From NCBI GenBank assembly GCA_040216765.1, contig JAVJON010000012.1:1-64000 (forward strand): a DNA stretch of 64,000 nt. The letters are read 5' to 3'. Both the position numbers and the translations under genes were made by a program. The notes below the pieces were generated by a model, which saw nothing but the letters and a program-made list of their open reading frames with translations, was not told where the DNA came from and ran no database searches. Every line of letters starts with the position of its first letter. The stretch's first letter is position 1. Below are positions 36,041 to 45,833 of this stretch, one piece after another. The stretch comes from Marinibaculum sp040216765. Its GTDB lineage: Bacteria; Pseudomonadota; Alphaproteobacteria; Ferrovibrionales; Ferrovibrionaceae.

Positions 36041-36814
36041 TCAGCGATCCTTGAACTGGGGCTCGCGCTTCTCGGCAAAGGCGGCCATGCCTTCCTTCTG
36101 GTCTTCCAGCGCGAAGGTGGAATGGAACAGGCGCCGTTCGAACCGCACGCCTTCCGCCAATGTCGTCTCGAACGCCCGGTTCACCGATTCCTTGGCCATC
36201 ATCACCGCCGGCAGCGATTTCTCGGCGATCTTCTCGGCGGTCTTGATCGCCTCGTCGAGCAGCTCGTCCTTGGGGAAGACCCGGCTGACGAGGCCGACAC
36301 GCTCGGCCTCGGCCGCATCCATCATGCGCGCCGTCAGCACCATGTCCATCGCCTTGGCCTTGCCCACCGCCCGCGGCAGGCGCTGGGTCCCGCCGGAGCC
36401 CGGGAAGGTGCCGAGATTGATCTCGGGCAGGCCGAACTTGGCATTGTCGCCGGCCAGGATGATGTCGCACATCATCGCCAGTTCGCAGCCGCCGCCCAGG
36501 GCATAGCCCGCGACCGCGGCGACCACCGGCTTGCGGCAGCGGGAGATGCGCTCCCATTTCGAGATGAAGTCCTCGAAATAGACATCCATGTAGTGCTTTG
36601 GCTGCATCTCCTTGATATCCGCCCCGGCGGCGAAGGCCTTCGGCGATCCGGTGAGGACCATGGCACCGACTTCCGGATCGGCCTCGAAGCGGTCCAGCGC
36701 CTCGTTCAGCTCCTCGATCAGCGCCGCGTTCAAGGCATTCAGCGCGTTCGGCCGGTTCAGCGTGATGATCCCGACCGCGCCCTTCTGGTCGACCAGGATG
36801 TTCTCGTACGCCAT
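36041..36814 (-). CDS. Enoyl-CoA hydratase
   Basis: The 257-residue crotonase-fold enzyme hydrates 2-enoyl-CoA in beta-oxidation. The oxyanion-hole segments are AFAAGADIKEM (about 60-70) and GYALGGGCELAM (about 102-113). The two catalytic glutamates lie in GCELA and PEINLG, and GTQRLPR follows. Length and motifs match the short-chain FadB1/PaaF type. Its place between mutM and rpsT is conserved in relatives. No other beta-oxidation gene is adjacent. Confidence 0.93.
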   Translation of the reverse strand: MAYENILVDQKGAVGIITLNRPNALNALNAALIEELNEALDRFEADPEVGAMVLTGSPKAFAAGADIKEMQPKHYMDVYFEDFISKWERISRCRKPVVAAVAGYALGGGCELAMMCDIILAGDNAKFGLPEINLGTFPGSGGTQRLPRAVGKAKAMDMVLTARMMDAAEAERVGLVSRVFPKDELLDEAIKTAEKIAEKSLPAVMMAKESVNRAFETTLAEGVRFERRLFHSTFALEDQKEGMAAFAEKREPQFKDR

Positions 36815-36919
36815 GGATCCCTCTCCTCAGCTCTGACTATGGCCCGGCTGGCTCGCCGCCGAATGCGCCGCGAGAAACGCCAAACCGGCGACGACGTCAA
36901 CCCCCGGCCCGGCATCCCG

Positions 36920-37759
36920 TCATTTCTGGCAGGCCGGACAGAAGAAAGACGAACGGGACGACTGGACGATGCGTTGCACAGGGCGCGCGCAGCTCGGGCA
37001 GGGCTGCCCCGCCCGGTCATAGACCCGGAACCGGGCCTGGAAATAGCCGAGTTCGCCGCTGGCATCGACATAGTCGCGCAGCGAGGACCCGCCCGCGGCA
37101 ATCGCCTCCTGCAGAACCTCGCGGATGGCCGGCATCAGCCGCGCGGCGCGGCCCGGCCCCACGGTATGAGCCAGGCGCCGCGGCGAGAGGCGGGCACGGA
37201 ACAGCGCCTCGGACACATAGATGTTGCCGAGGCCGGCGACCACCTTCTGGTCCAGCAGCGCGGCCTTCAGGGGGGTGTGGCGGCCCGCCAGCCTTGCCCG
37301 CAGCACGGCGGCGGTGAAGGCGGGATCGAGCGGCTCGGGGCCCAGCCCGGCCAGCAGCCAGTGCGACGCCTCCTCTGCCGGGGCAAACAGGTCCATCGCA
37401 CCGAACCGTCGATGGTCGCGGAACCGGATGCGCAGGCCGTCCTGCATGATGAAGACGACATGCTCGTGCTGCGGCAGTTCGGCCTCCTCGCCGCCGATCA
37501 CCACCCGCCCCGACATGCCCAGATGCAGCAGCATCACCCGCCCGCCGTCGCGATGCGGGCCGGAATCGAGGTCGACGAGGATGTACTTGCCGCGGCGGCG
37601 CAGCCGGTCGATCCGCCGGCCCTGCAACGCGGCGGCAAAACCGGGCGGCAGGGGCCAGCGCAGATCGTCGCGCCGGGTCACGACATGGGCGAACCGCTGA
37701 TTGAGGATCCGGCGCTCCAGGCCGCGACGGACAGTCTCCACCTCAGGCAGTTCGGGCAT
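36920..37759 (-). CDS. mutM: Formamidopyrimidine-DNA glycosylase
   Basis: The 279-residue bifunctional DNA glycosylase/AP lyase removes 8-oxoguanine. The N-terminus PELPEVETV supplies catalytic P2 and E3. H2TH residues include LDQKVVAGLGNIYVSEAL. The C-terminal zinc finger has the cysteine pairs CPSC and CPAC. ATG at 37759 is fixed because the mature enzyme must begin with Met-Pro. It is transcribed divergently from the exonuclease-phosphatase-like and ubiE genes. Confidence 0.96.
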   Translation of the reverse strand: MPELPEVETVRRGLERRILNQRFAHVVTRRDDLRWPLPPGFAAALQGRRIDRLRRRGKYILVDLDSGPHRDGGRVMLLHLGMSGRVVIGGEEAELPQHEHVVFIMQDGLRIRFRDHRRFGAMDLFAPAEEASHWLLAGLGPEPLDPAFTAAVLRARLAGRHTPLKAALLDQKVVAGLGNIYVSEALFRARLSPRRLAHTVGPGRAARLMPAIREVLQEAIAAGGSSLRDYVDASGELGYFQARFRVYDRAGQPCPSCARPVQRIVQSSRSSFFCPACQK

Positions 37760-38108
37760 CCTGGAGCTCTGGCTGACTTCCCCGCACGCGCGATCGCGGC
37801 ATCGCCCGGACGGTCCGGCTGCCCCCGGGCGTTCCGGCGCCGGGCGGCGGCTGGGCAGAAGGTCGCGGGGGCCGCCATGGCGGGTTCGGAAGGTGCGACG
37901 GACTTGCGGCAGGCCGCAAAACAACGGCATGGTGCGCGCGCCGCACAGGGCTGTCAACGAAACGCGCCCCCATCAGACGGCCGGCCAAAGCAGGAGCCAG
38001 GCCGGGCCGTCTTTACCCCGACCGCACCCGGCAATGCCGGGCCGGGTCTCGCAGATGGGGGAAGCCGTCTTCGCGGTCCCGCGGCGCCACTTGCGAGGCG
38101 AGACACTG
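37760..38108. other. Spacer between mutM and the divergent EEP gene
   Basis: No supported gene lies in these 349 bases, though frames stay open by GC bias. A small hairpin CCCGGC/GCCGGG with an AAT loop lies at 38027-38041. The spacer should hold both divergent promoters, but no confident hexamers were seen. Confidence 0.4.
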
Positions 38109-39104
38109 ATGCGCTGGCTCCGACTCCTTCTATCGCTCGTCGCGGCTGTCCTGCTGGCGGCCACCATTTTCAGCTTTCTCGGCGATGCCATCGATATTGC
38201 CGAGCTGATGGCGAACTTCCGGCCGCAGCTGGTCGTCGCCGCGGTAGCGATGGTCGCGGCCGGCCTGCTGGCCTGGAGCCGCTGGACCCTGGTCCTGGCG
38301 ATCCTGGCCCTGCTGGCCAATGCCTGGCCGCTGGTGCCCTATTACTATCCCGCTGCGGAAGCGTCCGGCCGGCAGCCCGACGTCACGGTCCTGGTGGTCA
38401 ACCTGCAGGGCCGGACCAGCAGCGCGCAGGCGATGGTCGAGGTCGCCAGGCAGCGGCGGCCGGACCTGCTGGTCGTGACCGAGATCGCGGCCGGCAGCGA
38501 GGCAGCGTTGAAACCGCTGGAGGCAGATTATCCGTTCCGCGCGGCAGAGCTGCGCAAGAGCCCGTACAACGTGCTGCTGCTGAGCCGCCACCGGATCCTT
38601 GCCTATCAGTTCGTCTATCCGACCGCCGGCTACCTGCCGGTGCTGGATGCGCGCCTCTGCGCCACGCAGGCGCTGGTGACCGCGGAGACCAACGGCCCGC
38701 CCTGCTACAGCCTGGTCGCCCTGCATGCGGCGCGGCCGCTGGGGGAGGGCAACCTGGCCCTGCGCAATCGCCAGCTGAACGCCGCCGCCGGCATCGCCGC
38801 GCGCGACCGGCAACGGCCGGTTCTGCTGGCAGGCGACCTCAACGTCACGCCCTGGTCCTCTGCCTTCGGGCGCATGGAGCGGATGGCCGGGCTTACCGAT
38901 GCCTCCGTCGGCGCCGGCATCCAGCCGACCTGGTTCAGCCGCTTCCCCTTCCTCGGCCTGCCGATCGACCATGTCCTGAACAACCCGGGCTTCGAGGTCG
39001 TCGGGGTTGAGGTTCTGCCCAGCATCGGTGCCGACCATTTCCCGTTGCTGGTGTCGCTCGCCTTCTCGCCGAAAACGGCGCCGGCCGCGGGCAGCACGCA
39101 ATGA
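38109..39104 (+). CDS. Membrane-anchored endonuclease/exonuclease/phosphatase family protein
   Basis: The 331-residue protein has two to three N-terminal helices (about 3-25, 38-55, 57-75) and then an EEP domain. The domain begins VTVLVVNLQGRT with the Asn position, followed by LLVVTEIA, LVALHAARPL, LLAGDLNVTPWS and the terminal GADHFPLL. This resembles the YafD-like group with the catalytic domain outside or membrane-bound. The phosphodiester substrate is unknown. Its stop overlaps the ubiE start (ATGA), so it leads the ubiE-ubiB operon. Confidence 0.85.
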   Translation: MRWLRLLLSLVAAVLLAATIFSFLGDAIDIAELMANFRPQLVVAAVAMVAAGLLAWSRWTLVLAILALLANAWPLVPYYYPAAEASGRQPDVTVLVVNLQGRTSSAQAMVEVARQRRPDLLVVTEIAAGSEAALKPLEADYPFRAAELRKSPYNVLLLSRHRILAYQFVYPTAGYLPVLDARLCATQALVTAETNGPPCYSLVALHAARPLGEGNLALRNRQLNAAAGIAARDRQRPVLLAGDLNVTPWSSAFGRMERMAGLTDASVGAGIQPTWFSRFPFLGLPIDHVLNNPGFEVVGVEVLPSIGADHFPLLVSLAFSPKTAPAAGSTQ

Positions 39105-39952
39105 GCCGGCCGCCCCCTCCTGGCCATGACGCGCCCGGCCATCACGGCCCGGGCCAGGACCCGTCGCGGACGGTGCCGTTCGGGCGCCGCGATGTGGACC
39201 GGACCGAGAAGCCGCGGCTGGTGCGGGCGGTCTTCGATTCCGTCGCCGGCCGCTACGACCTGATGAACGACCTGATGTCGCTGGGCGTGCATCGCCTGTG
39301 GAAGGCCAGGATGGTCGACTGGCTGGCGCCGCGCGCCGGCTGGCAGGTCGCCGACCTGGCCGGCGGCACCGGCGACATCGCCTTTCACATCCTTGGCCGC
39401 TTCGCCGCAGAGGACGGCCCCGACGCGGACCCGGCGCGGCGCGGCCTGCCGGGCCCCGCGCCGCGGATCCTCGTCGCCGACGCCAATGCCCAGATGATGG
39501 CCGTCGGCCGCGATCGCGCGATCGACCGCGGCCTGGCCCACCGGATCGCCTGGACCTGCAGCCTGATGGAGGACCTGCCGCTGCGCAGCGGCTCGGTCGA
39601 TGCGGTGACGGTGGCCTTCGGGATCCGCAATGCCACCGATATCGACGCGGCCCTGCGCGAGGCGCGCCGCGTGCTGAAGCCCGGAGGGCGGTTTCTCTGC
39701 CTGGAATTCTCCCAGGTGGTGCTGCCCCTGCTGGACCGCCTCTATGCGCGCTATTCCACCCATCTCCTGCCGGCCATGGGGGCGATCGTCACCCGGGATG
39801 CCGGATCCTACCGCTATCTGGCCGAAAGCATCGCCCGCTTCCCGCCGCAGGACCGGCTGGCCGCGATGATGCGCGGCGCCGGCCTTTCCCAGGTGCGCTA
39901 TCGCAACCTGAGCGGCGGCATCGTCGCGCTGCATTCCGGCTGGGCCATCTGA
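39101..39952 (+). CDS. ubiE: Ubiquinone/menaquinone methyltransferase UbiE/COQ5
   Basis: The 283-residue C-methyltransferase of ubiquinone synthesis (2-polyprenyl-6-methoxybenzoquinol methylation). SAM motif I is DLAGGTGDIAF (about 87-97). Family signatures are YDLMNDLMSLGVHRLWK and the later FGIRNATD with REARRVLKPGGRFLCLEFS. An N-terminal Pro/Gly-rich extension of about 30 residues and a short insert near 105-120 are additions. The start overlaps the previous stop; ubiB follows after 31 nt. Confidence 0.95.
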   Translation: MSRPPPPGHDAPGHHGPGQDPSRTVPFGRRDVDRTEKPRLVRAVFDSVAGRYDLMNDLMSLGVHRLWKARMVDWLAPRAGWQVADLAGGTGDIAFHILGRFAAEDGPDADPARRGLPGPAPRILVADANAQMMAVGRDRAIDRGLAHRIAWTCSLMEDLPLRSGSVDAVTVAFGIRNATDIDAALREARRVLKPGGRFLCLEFSQVVLPLLDRLYARYSTHLLPAMGAIVTRDAGSYRYLAESIARFPPQDRLAAMMRGAGLSQVRYRNLSGGIVALHSGWAI

Positions 39953-39983
39953 GCGGCCGCCAGGGCCAGGCCCGGGATCCATC

Positions 39984-41648
39984 TTGTCCGACGCACCCTT
40001 CCAGCCCCCCTCCCTTGCGGCCAGCGTCCGCGCCCAGCGGTTCCTGCCGCCTGCCGGCGGCCTGGCCGGCGCCCTGCATCTCGGGCGCCTGGTCGCCATC
40101 GTCCGCACGCTGGCCCGGTACGACGCGATGTTCGTCTTCGACCTGGCGCCGCTGCCGCGCCCGCTGCGCCAGGGCCTGCGGCTGGCCGCCCGGCTGCTGG
40201 CCGGCCCGGGCCGGCGCCGGAAATGGCGCGGGCTGCGCCCGGGCGAGCGGCTGGCGGAAGCCTTCACCGGCCTCGGCCCCTGCTTCATCAAGCTGGGCCA
40301 GGCCCTCTCGGTGCGCCCGGACCTGATCGGCGACGAACTGGCGCGGGACCTGGGCCGCCTGCGGGACCGGCTGCCGCCCTTCCCGACGGCCGAGGCCCGG
40401 ACCACGGTGGAAGGATCCCTGGAGGCCCCGCTGGAAGACCTGTTCCAGCACTTCGAGGCGGAGCCTGTCGCCGCGGCCTCGATCGCGCAGGTGCACAGGG
40501 CGTTCATCGCCGACCTCGCCGGCGGCCCGCCCCGCCAGGTGGCGGTGAAGATCCTTCGCCCGGGGGTGGAGCGCGCCTTCGCCCGGGACATCGCCCTGCT
40601 GTACTGGCTGGCGCAGCTGGCGGAACGCACCCGCCCGGTGCTGCGTCGCCTCCGGCCGGTCGCGGTGGTGGAGACCTTCGCGCGCACGGTCCGGGTAGAG
40701 ACCGACTTCCGCTTCGAGGCGGCGGCGGCGTCGGAATTCGCCGCGCTGGACCGCAGCCCGGCCAGCTTCCGCGTGCCCGCGGTGATCTGGAGCCACTGCT
40801 CGGACCGGGTGCTCACCCTGGACTGGGTCGAGGGCCTGCCGGTCGACGACCTGGAGGCGATCGACCGGGATGGCCATGACCGCCCGCGCCTGGCCGAATC
40901 CCTGATCCAGGGCTTCCTGCACCAGGCGCTGGAGATCGGCTTCTTCCACGGCGACCTGCACCAGGGCAACCTGTTCGTGGCGCCGGACGGCCAGCTGATC
41001 GCGGTGGATTTCGGCATCGTCGGGCGGTTGGACTGGCCGACCCGGCGCACCCTGGCCGAGATCCTGGTGGGCTTCATCACCCGCGACTACCGGCGCGCGG
41101 CGAAGGCCCATCTGGATGCCGGCTATGTCCCGGCGGGCCAGTCGCTGGAAGAATTCGCCATGGCGCTGCGCTCGATCGGCGAACCGATCCGCGACCGCAC
41201 CGCCGCCGGCATCTCGATGGGCCGCCTGCTGGAGCAGATGTTCCAGATCACCGAGCTGTTCGGCATGCAGACCCAGCCGCAGCTCCTGCTGCTGCAGAAG
41301 ACCATGGTCAGCGCCGAAGGCATCGCGCGTTCGCTGGATCCGGACATGAACATGTGGGCGGTTGCCCAGCCGGTGGTGGAGGATTGGCTGCGCAGCCATC
41401 TGGGCCCCGAGGCCCGGCTGCGGGAAACCGCCGAGCGCCTGGTCGAGGCGCTTCCCCGGGTGCCGCAGGCCCTGGAGACGCTGGAGCGCTTCGGCGCCGA
41501 GGCCGCCGGGCAGGGCCTGCGCCTGCATCCGGAGACCCTGCGCCAGCTGGCTTCGGCAACACCCGGCCCCGGGATCGGCTGGGCGATTGCCGGTCCCGCG
41601 GGCTGGATCCTGGCCCTGGTCCTGTTCCTCGTCCTGCTGTTCGCCTGA
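39984..41648 (+). CDS. ubiB: Ubiquinone biosynthesis atypical kinase UbiB
   Basis: The 554-residue member of the ABC1/ADCK/UbiB family is needed for coenzyme Q synthesis. FIKLGQALSVRPDL (about 104-117) carries the family-specific KxGQ motif. An Ala-rich nucleotide loop AAASIAQVHRA replaces the Gly-rich loop. HGDLHQGN is the catalytic stretch and VDFGIVG the metal-binding one. Two C-terminal helices anchor it in the membrane. The start is TTG at 39984, giving the expected N-terminus. It forms the ubiE-ubiB pair. Confidence 0.94.
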   Translation: MSDAPFQPPSLAASVRAQRFLPPAGGLAGALHLGRLVAIVRTLARYDAMFVFDLAPLPRPLRQGLRLAARLLAGPGRRRKWRGLRPGERLAEAFTGLGPCFIKLGQALSVRPDLIGDELARDLGRLRDRLPPFPTAEARTTVEGSLEAPLEDLFQHFEAEPVAAASIAQVHRAFIADLAGGPPRQVAVKILRPGVERAFARDIALLYWLAQLAERTRPVLRRLRPVAVVETFARTVRVETDFRFEAAAASEFAALDRSPASFRVPAVIWSHCSDRVLTLDWVEGLPVDDLEAIDRDGHDRPRLAESLIQGFLHQALEIGFFHGDLHQGNLFVAPDGQLIAVDFGIVGRLDWPTRRTLAEILVGFITRDYRRAAKAHLDAGYVPAGQSLEEFAMALRSIGEPIRDRTAAGISMGRLLEQMFQITELFGMQTQPQLLLLQKTMVSAEGIARSLDPDMNMWAVAQPVVEDWLRSHLGPEARLRETAERLVEALPRVPQALETLERFGAEAAGQGLRLHPETLRQLASATPGPGIGWAIAGPAGWILALVLFLVLLFA

Positions 41649-41788
41649 ACCCGGGCGCCGCCGGGCCCGGCTCGATTGTTGCCGCCCGGCAGCGGGTCTA
41701 TAACGGCGAGCCCGTCCGGCGGGGCCGGGATGACGGCCCGGCTGCCGGGCCGCTTGGAATCCCGGGTGGAGGGAATCGGGGGGAGGGA

Positions 41789-43015
41789 ATGCTGACAGGC
41801 AGGCGCATATTGCTGGTCATCGGCGGCGGTATCGCCGCCTACAAGAGCCTGGACCTGATCCGGCGCCTGCGTGAGCGCGGGGCCGAAGTGCGTTGCGTGC
41901 TGACCCGCTCGGGCGCCGAATTCGTCACGCCCCTGTCGGTGGCGGCGCTGAGCGAGGACAAGGTCTACCAGCACCTGTTCGACCTGACCGACGAGGCGGA
42001 GATGGGCCATATCCAGCTCTCCCGCAACGCCGACCTGCTGGTCGTTGCGCCCGCCACCGCGGATCTGATGGCGAAGATGGCGGCCGGCCTCGCGGACGAC
42101 CTGGCCAGCACCGTGCTGCTGGCGACCGACACGCCGGTGCTGGTGGCGCCGGCGATGAACGTGAGGATGCACGACCATCCGGCGACCCGGCGCAACATGG
42201 CGACGCTGGCGCAGGACGGGATCGCCTTCGTCGGCCCCAACGAGGGGGCCATGGCCTGCGGCGAGTTCGGCCCCGGCCGGATGGCGGAGCCGCTGGAGAT
42301 CGTCGCCGCCATCGAGGCCAGGCTGCTTGAGGCGCCGGCGCCGGCGAATGCGGCCGCCGATCTCGCCGGGCGGCGGATCCTGGTGACCTCCGGCCCGACC
42401 CACGAGCCGATCGACCCGGTGCGCTACATCGCCAACCGGTCGTCGGGCAAGCAGGGCCATGCCCTGGCCGCCGCCCTTGCGGCCCGCGGCGCCGAGGTCG
42501 TGCTGGTCAGCGGGCCGGTCCAGGAGGCCGACCCCGCCGGCGTGCAGGTGGTCCGCATCGAAAGCGCGCGCGACATGCTTGCCGCCTGCGAACAGGCGCT
42601 TCCCGTGGATGCCGCGATCTTCGCCGCCGCCGTGGCCGACTGGCGGGTGGAGAGCCGTGCGGAGCAGAAGATCAAGAAGGCTGGCGCACCGCCGGTCCTG
42701 GCGCTGGCCGAGAATCCCGACATCCTGGCGACGGTGAGCCGCCACCGCCTGCGCCCCCGGCTGGTCGTCGGCTTTGCGGCAGAGACCGCCAACGTGGTGG
42801 CGGAGGCGCAGGCGAAGCGCAGCCGCAAGGGATGCGACTGGATCGTGGCCAACGATGTGAGCCCCGCGACCGGCACGTTCGGCGGCAACCAGAACGAGGT
42901 CCACCTGATCACCGAGGCTGCGGTGGAGCACTGGCCGAAGGCCGACAAGACGGCGGTCGCCGCGCGCCTCGCCGCCCGTATCGCGGCCGCCCTGTCCGAG
43001 GGGATGCCGGCATGA
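41789..43015 (+). CDS. coaBC: Bifunctional CoaBC (phosphopantothenoylcysteine synthetase/decarboxylase)
   Basis: The 408-residue coenzyme A enzyme has two domains. The CoaC flavoprotein decarboxylase begins GGGIAAYKSLDLIRRL, with substrate-binding PAMNVRM and active-site Cys in MACGEFGPGRMAEP (about 155-168). The CoaB synthetase contains NRSSGKQGHALA and VVGFAAET. A purine-rich GGGGGAGGG lies just upstream of ATG 41789. dut overlaps its stop (ATGA), a pairing common in proteobacteria. Confidence 0.95.
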   Translation: MLTGRRILLVIGGGIAAYKSLDLIRRLRERGAEVRCVLTRSGAEFVTPLSVAALSEDKVYQHLFDLTDEAEMGHIQLSRNADLLVVAPATADLMAKMAAGLADDLASTVLLATDTPVLVAPAMNVRMHDHPATRRNMATLAQDGIAFVGPNEGAMACGEFGPGRMAEPLEIVAAIEARLLEAPAPANAAADLAGRRILVTSGPTHEPIDPVRYIANRSSGKQGHALAAALAARGAEVVLVSGPVQEADPAGVQVVRIESARDMLAACEQALPVDAAIFAAAVADWRVESRAEQKIKKAGAPPVLALAENPDILATVSRHRLRPRLVVGFAAETANVVAEAQAKRSRKGCDWIVANDVSPATGTFGGNQNEVHLITEAAVEHWPKADKTAVAARLAARIAAALSEGMPA

Positions 43016-43512
43016 CGGCAGCGATCGCCGTGGCGGTGATGCGCCTGCCGCATGGTGCAGACCTGCCCCTGCCGGCCTATGCCACCGAAGGCAGTGCGGG
43101 CATGGACCTTATGGCGGCCGTGGCGGAACCGCTGCATCTGGCGCCGGGCGCCCGGGCGATGATCCCGACGGGCCTGGCCATCGCCCTGCCGCACGGCCAT
43201 GAGGCGCAGGTCCGGCCCCGCTCGGGGCTGGCGGCACGCAGCGGCGTGACCGTCCTGAACAGCCCGGGCACCGTGGATGCGGACTATCGCGGGGAGATCA
43301 AGGTCCTGCTGGTCAACCTGGGCGACGCGCCGGTGGAGATCCAGCCGGGCGACCGGATCGCCCAGCTCGTGATCGCGCCGGTGACCCGCGCGACCTGGTC
43401 GGAACGGCAGGCCTTGCCGGAAACCGGGCGCGGCGCCGGCGGCTTCGGCTCGACCGGCCAGGGCAAGGCGGGCCAGGGGTCGATCGGCCCGGACCGGCCG
43501 GCCGGGAGCTAG
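43012..43512 (+). CDS. dut: dUTP diphosphatase
   Basis: The 166-residue trimeric dUTPase has the five family motifs in order: GSAGMDL, RPRSGLA, GTVDADYRGEIKV (catalytic Asp), RIAQLVI, and the flexible C-terminal GRGAGGFGSTG that closes over the substrate. The last 18 residues are an added Gly/Pro-rich tail. It limits uracil misincorporation and provides dUMP. Its start overlaps coaBC; the Rrf2 regulator gene starts 5 nt after it. Confidence 0.96.
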   Translation: MTAAIAVAVMRLPHGADLPLPAYATEGSAGMDLMAAVAEPLHLAPGARAMIPTGLAIALPHGHEAQVRPRSGLAARSGVTVLNSPGTVDADYRGEIKVLLVNLGDAPVEIQPGDRIAQLVIAPVTRATWSERQALPETGRGAGGFGSTGQGKAGQGSIGPDRPAGS

Positions 43513-43517
43513 CGCCG

Positions 43518-43973
43518 ATGCTGCGCCTGCCGCGTAAAGCGCTCTATGCCCTGGAGGCGGTGGTCGACATCGCCTTCAATGCCCGGCCCGACCCGGTGCA
43601 GGCGAAGGAGATCACCCGCCGCCAGGGGATCCCGCCGCGCTACCTGGAACAGGTCATGCAGCAGCTGGTCCATGCCGGCGTGCTGAAGGGCGTACGGGGG
43701 CCGCGCGGCGGCTATGTGCTGGCCCGGGAACGGCGGCGGATCTCGGTCGGCGACATCGTCCAGGCGATCCAGGGCCTGGACCGCGATGGCAGCGAGGAGG
43801 TCGGCGAAAGCCGCTCCCATCTGGGCCAGAAGGTGGTCCGCCCGCTCTGGGCGGAGGTGGAGGCCGAGCTTGTCGTCCGGCTGAACGCCATCACCCTCGA
43901 GGAGCTCTGCGCCCGGGCCCGCGATGTCGGCATCACGGCACAGGACGACGAGGCGGGTGATTTTTCCATCTGA
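43518..43973 (+). CDS. Rrf2 family regulator without Fe-S cysteines (CymR-like)
   Basis: The 151-residue winged-helix regulator has the Rrf2 pattern: KALYALEAVVDIA, recognition region KEITRRQGIPPRYLEQVMQQL, and a GVLKGVRGPRGGYVLAR wing. It contains a single cysteine (ELCARA), so the three-cysteine cluster-binding set of IscR/NsrR is absent. It lies just upstream of cysK (110-nt gap), which recalls CymR, the cysteine-metabolism regulator that acts with CysK in Firmicutes. Control of cysK is inference. It is co-transcribed after coaBC-dut. Confidence 0.85.
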   Translation: MLRLPRKALYALEAVVDIAFNARPDPVQAKEITRRQGIPPRYLEQVMQQLVHAGVLKGVRGPRGGYVLARERRRISVGDIVQAIQGLDRDGSEEVGESRSHLGQKVVRPLWAEVEAELVVRLNAITLEELCARARDVGITAQDDEAGDFSI

Positions 43974-44083
43974 CGCCACCATCTTCCGCCTGCGACAGAT
44001 GTACTGGGGCAGGCGACCTGGCGGAGGGCCGGGATCGAGCCAGCGACACCGACAATGCCAGCGACAATGGAGGAGAGCCTAAA

Positions 44084-45043
<960 letters not shown>

Positions 45044-45047
45044 GCCG

Positions 45048-45806
45048 GTGCTGAGCCGGGAGCAGCTGGAACGCTATGCCCGCCACATCCTGCTGAAGGA
45101 TGTCGGCGGGCAGGGGCAGGCACGGCTGCTCGCGGCGAGGGTGCTTGTCGTGGGTGCCGGGGGGCTGGGGTCGCCCCTGGCGCTCTACCTCGCAGCGGCC
45201 GGGATCGGCACGATCGGCCTGGTCGACGACGACGTGGTGGCGCTGTCGAACCTGCAGCGCCAGATCCTCCATGACATGGCGGGCATCGGCCGGCGCAAGA
45301 CGGCAAGCGGGGCGGCACGGATCGCCGCGCTGAACCCCGACGTCCGGGTGATCGCCCATGACGAGCGGCTGACCGCGGCCAATGTCGCCGGCCTGGTCGG
45401 CGGCTATGACCTGGTGGCCGATGGCAGCGACAATTTCGCCACCCGTTTCCTGCTGAACGATGCCTGCTATCGCGCCGGCCGCACCCTGGTCAGCGCGGCC
45501 ATCCAGCAGTTCGACGGGCAGCTGTCGACGTTCAAGCCGCACCAGGGCGCGGACCTGCCCTGCTATCGCTGCCTGCACCCCGAACAGCCGCCGGAGGAGC
45601 TGGACGCGGCCTGCGTCGAGGCCGGCGTGCTGGGCGCCCTGGCCGGCGTGATGGGCAGCCTGCAGGCCACCGAGATCCTCAAGGAAGTGCTGCAGGTCGG
45701 CACCGGACTGGCCGGCCGGCTGCTGCTCTACGACGCGATGAATGCCGAGTTCCGCACCATCCGGCTGCGCCGCAATCCGGCCTGCCCGCTCTGCGGCACG
45801 GCATAG
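45048..45806 (+). CDS. moeB: MoeB/ThiF/HesA family adenylyltransferase
   Basis: The 252-residue E1-like enzyme adenylates the C-terminal glycine of small sulfur carriers such as MoaD or ThiS. The nucleotide-binding motif is VVGAGGLGSPLALYLAAAG, followed by VDDDVVALSNLQRQ. Two CxxC pairs (CYRC and CPLC) bind zinc, and the conserved Cys in AACVEAGVLG is the possible conjugation site. No rhodanese domain is fused. The start is GTG at 45048, 4 nt after cysK. MoeB versus ThiF specificity cannot be decided from sequence alone. Confidence 0.88.
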   Translation: MLSREQLERYARHILLKDVGGQGQARLLAARVLVVGAGGLGSPLALYLAAAGIGTIGLVDDDVVALSNLQRQILHDMAGIGRRKTASGAARIAALNPDVRVIAHDERLTAANVAGLVGGYDLVADGSDNFATRFLLNDACYRAGRTLVSAAIQQFDGQLSTFKPHQGADLPCYRCLHPEQPPEELDAACVEAGVLGALAGVMGSLQATEILKEVLQVGTGLAGRLLLYDAMNAEFRTIRLRRNPACPLCGTA

Positions 45807-45833
45807 GGCCTGCCGGCCGGCGACGGGCCAGCG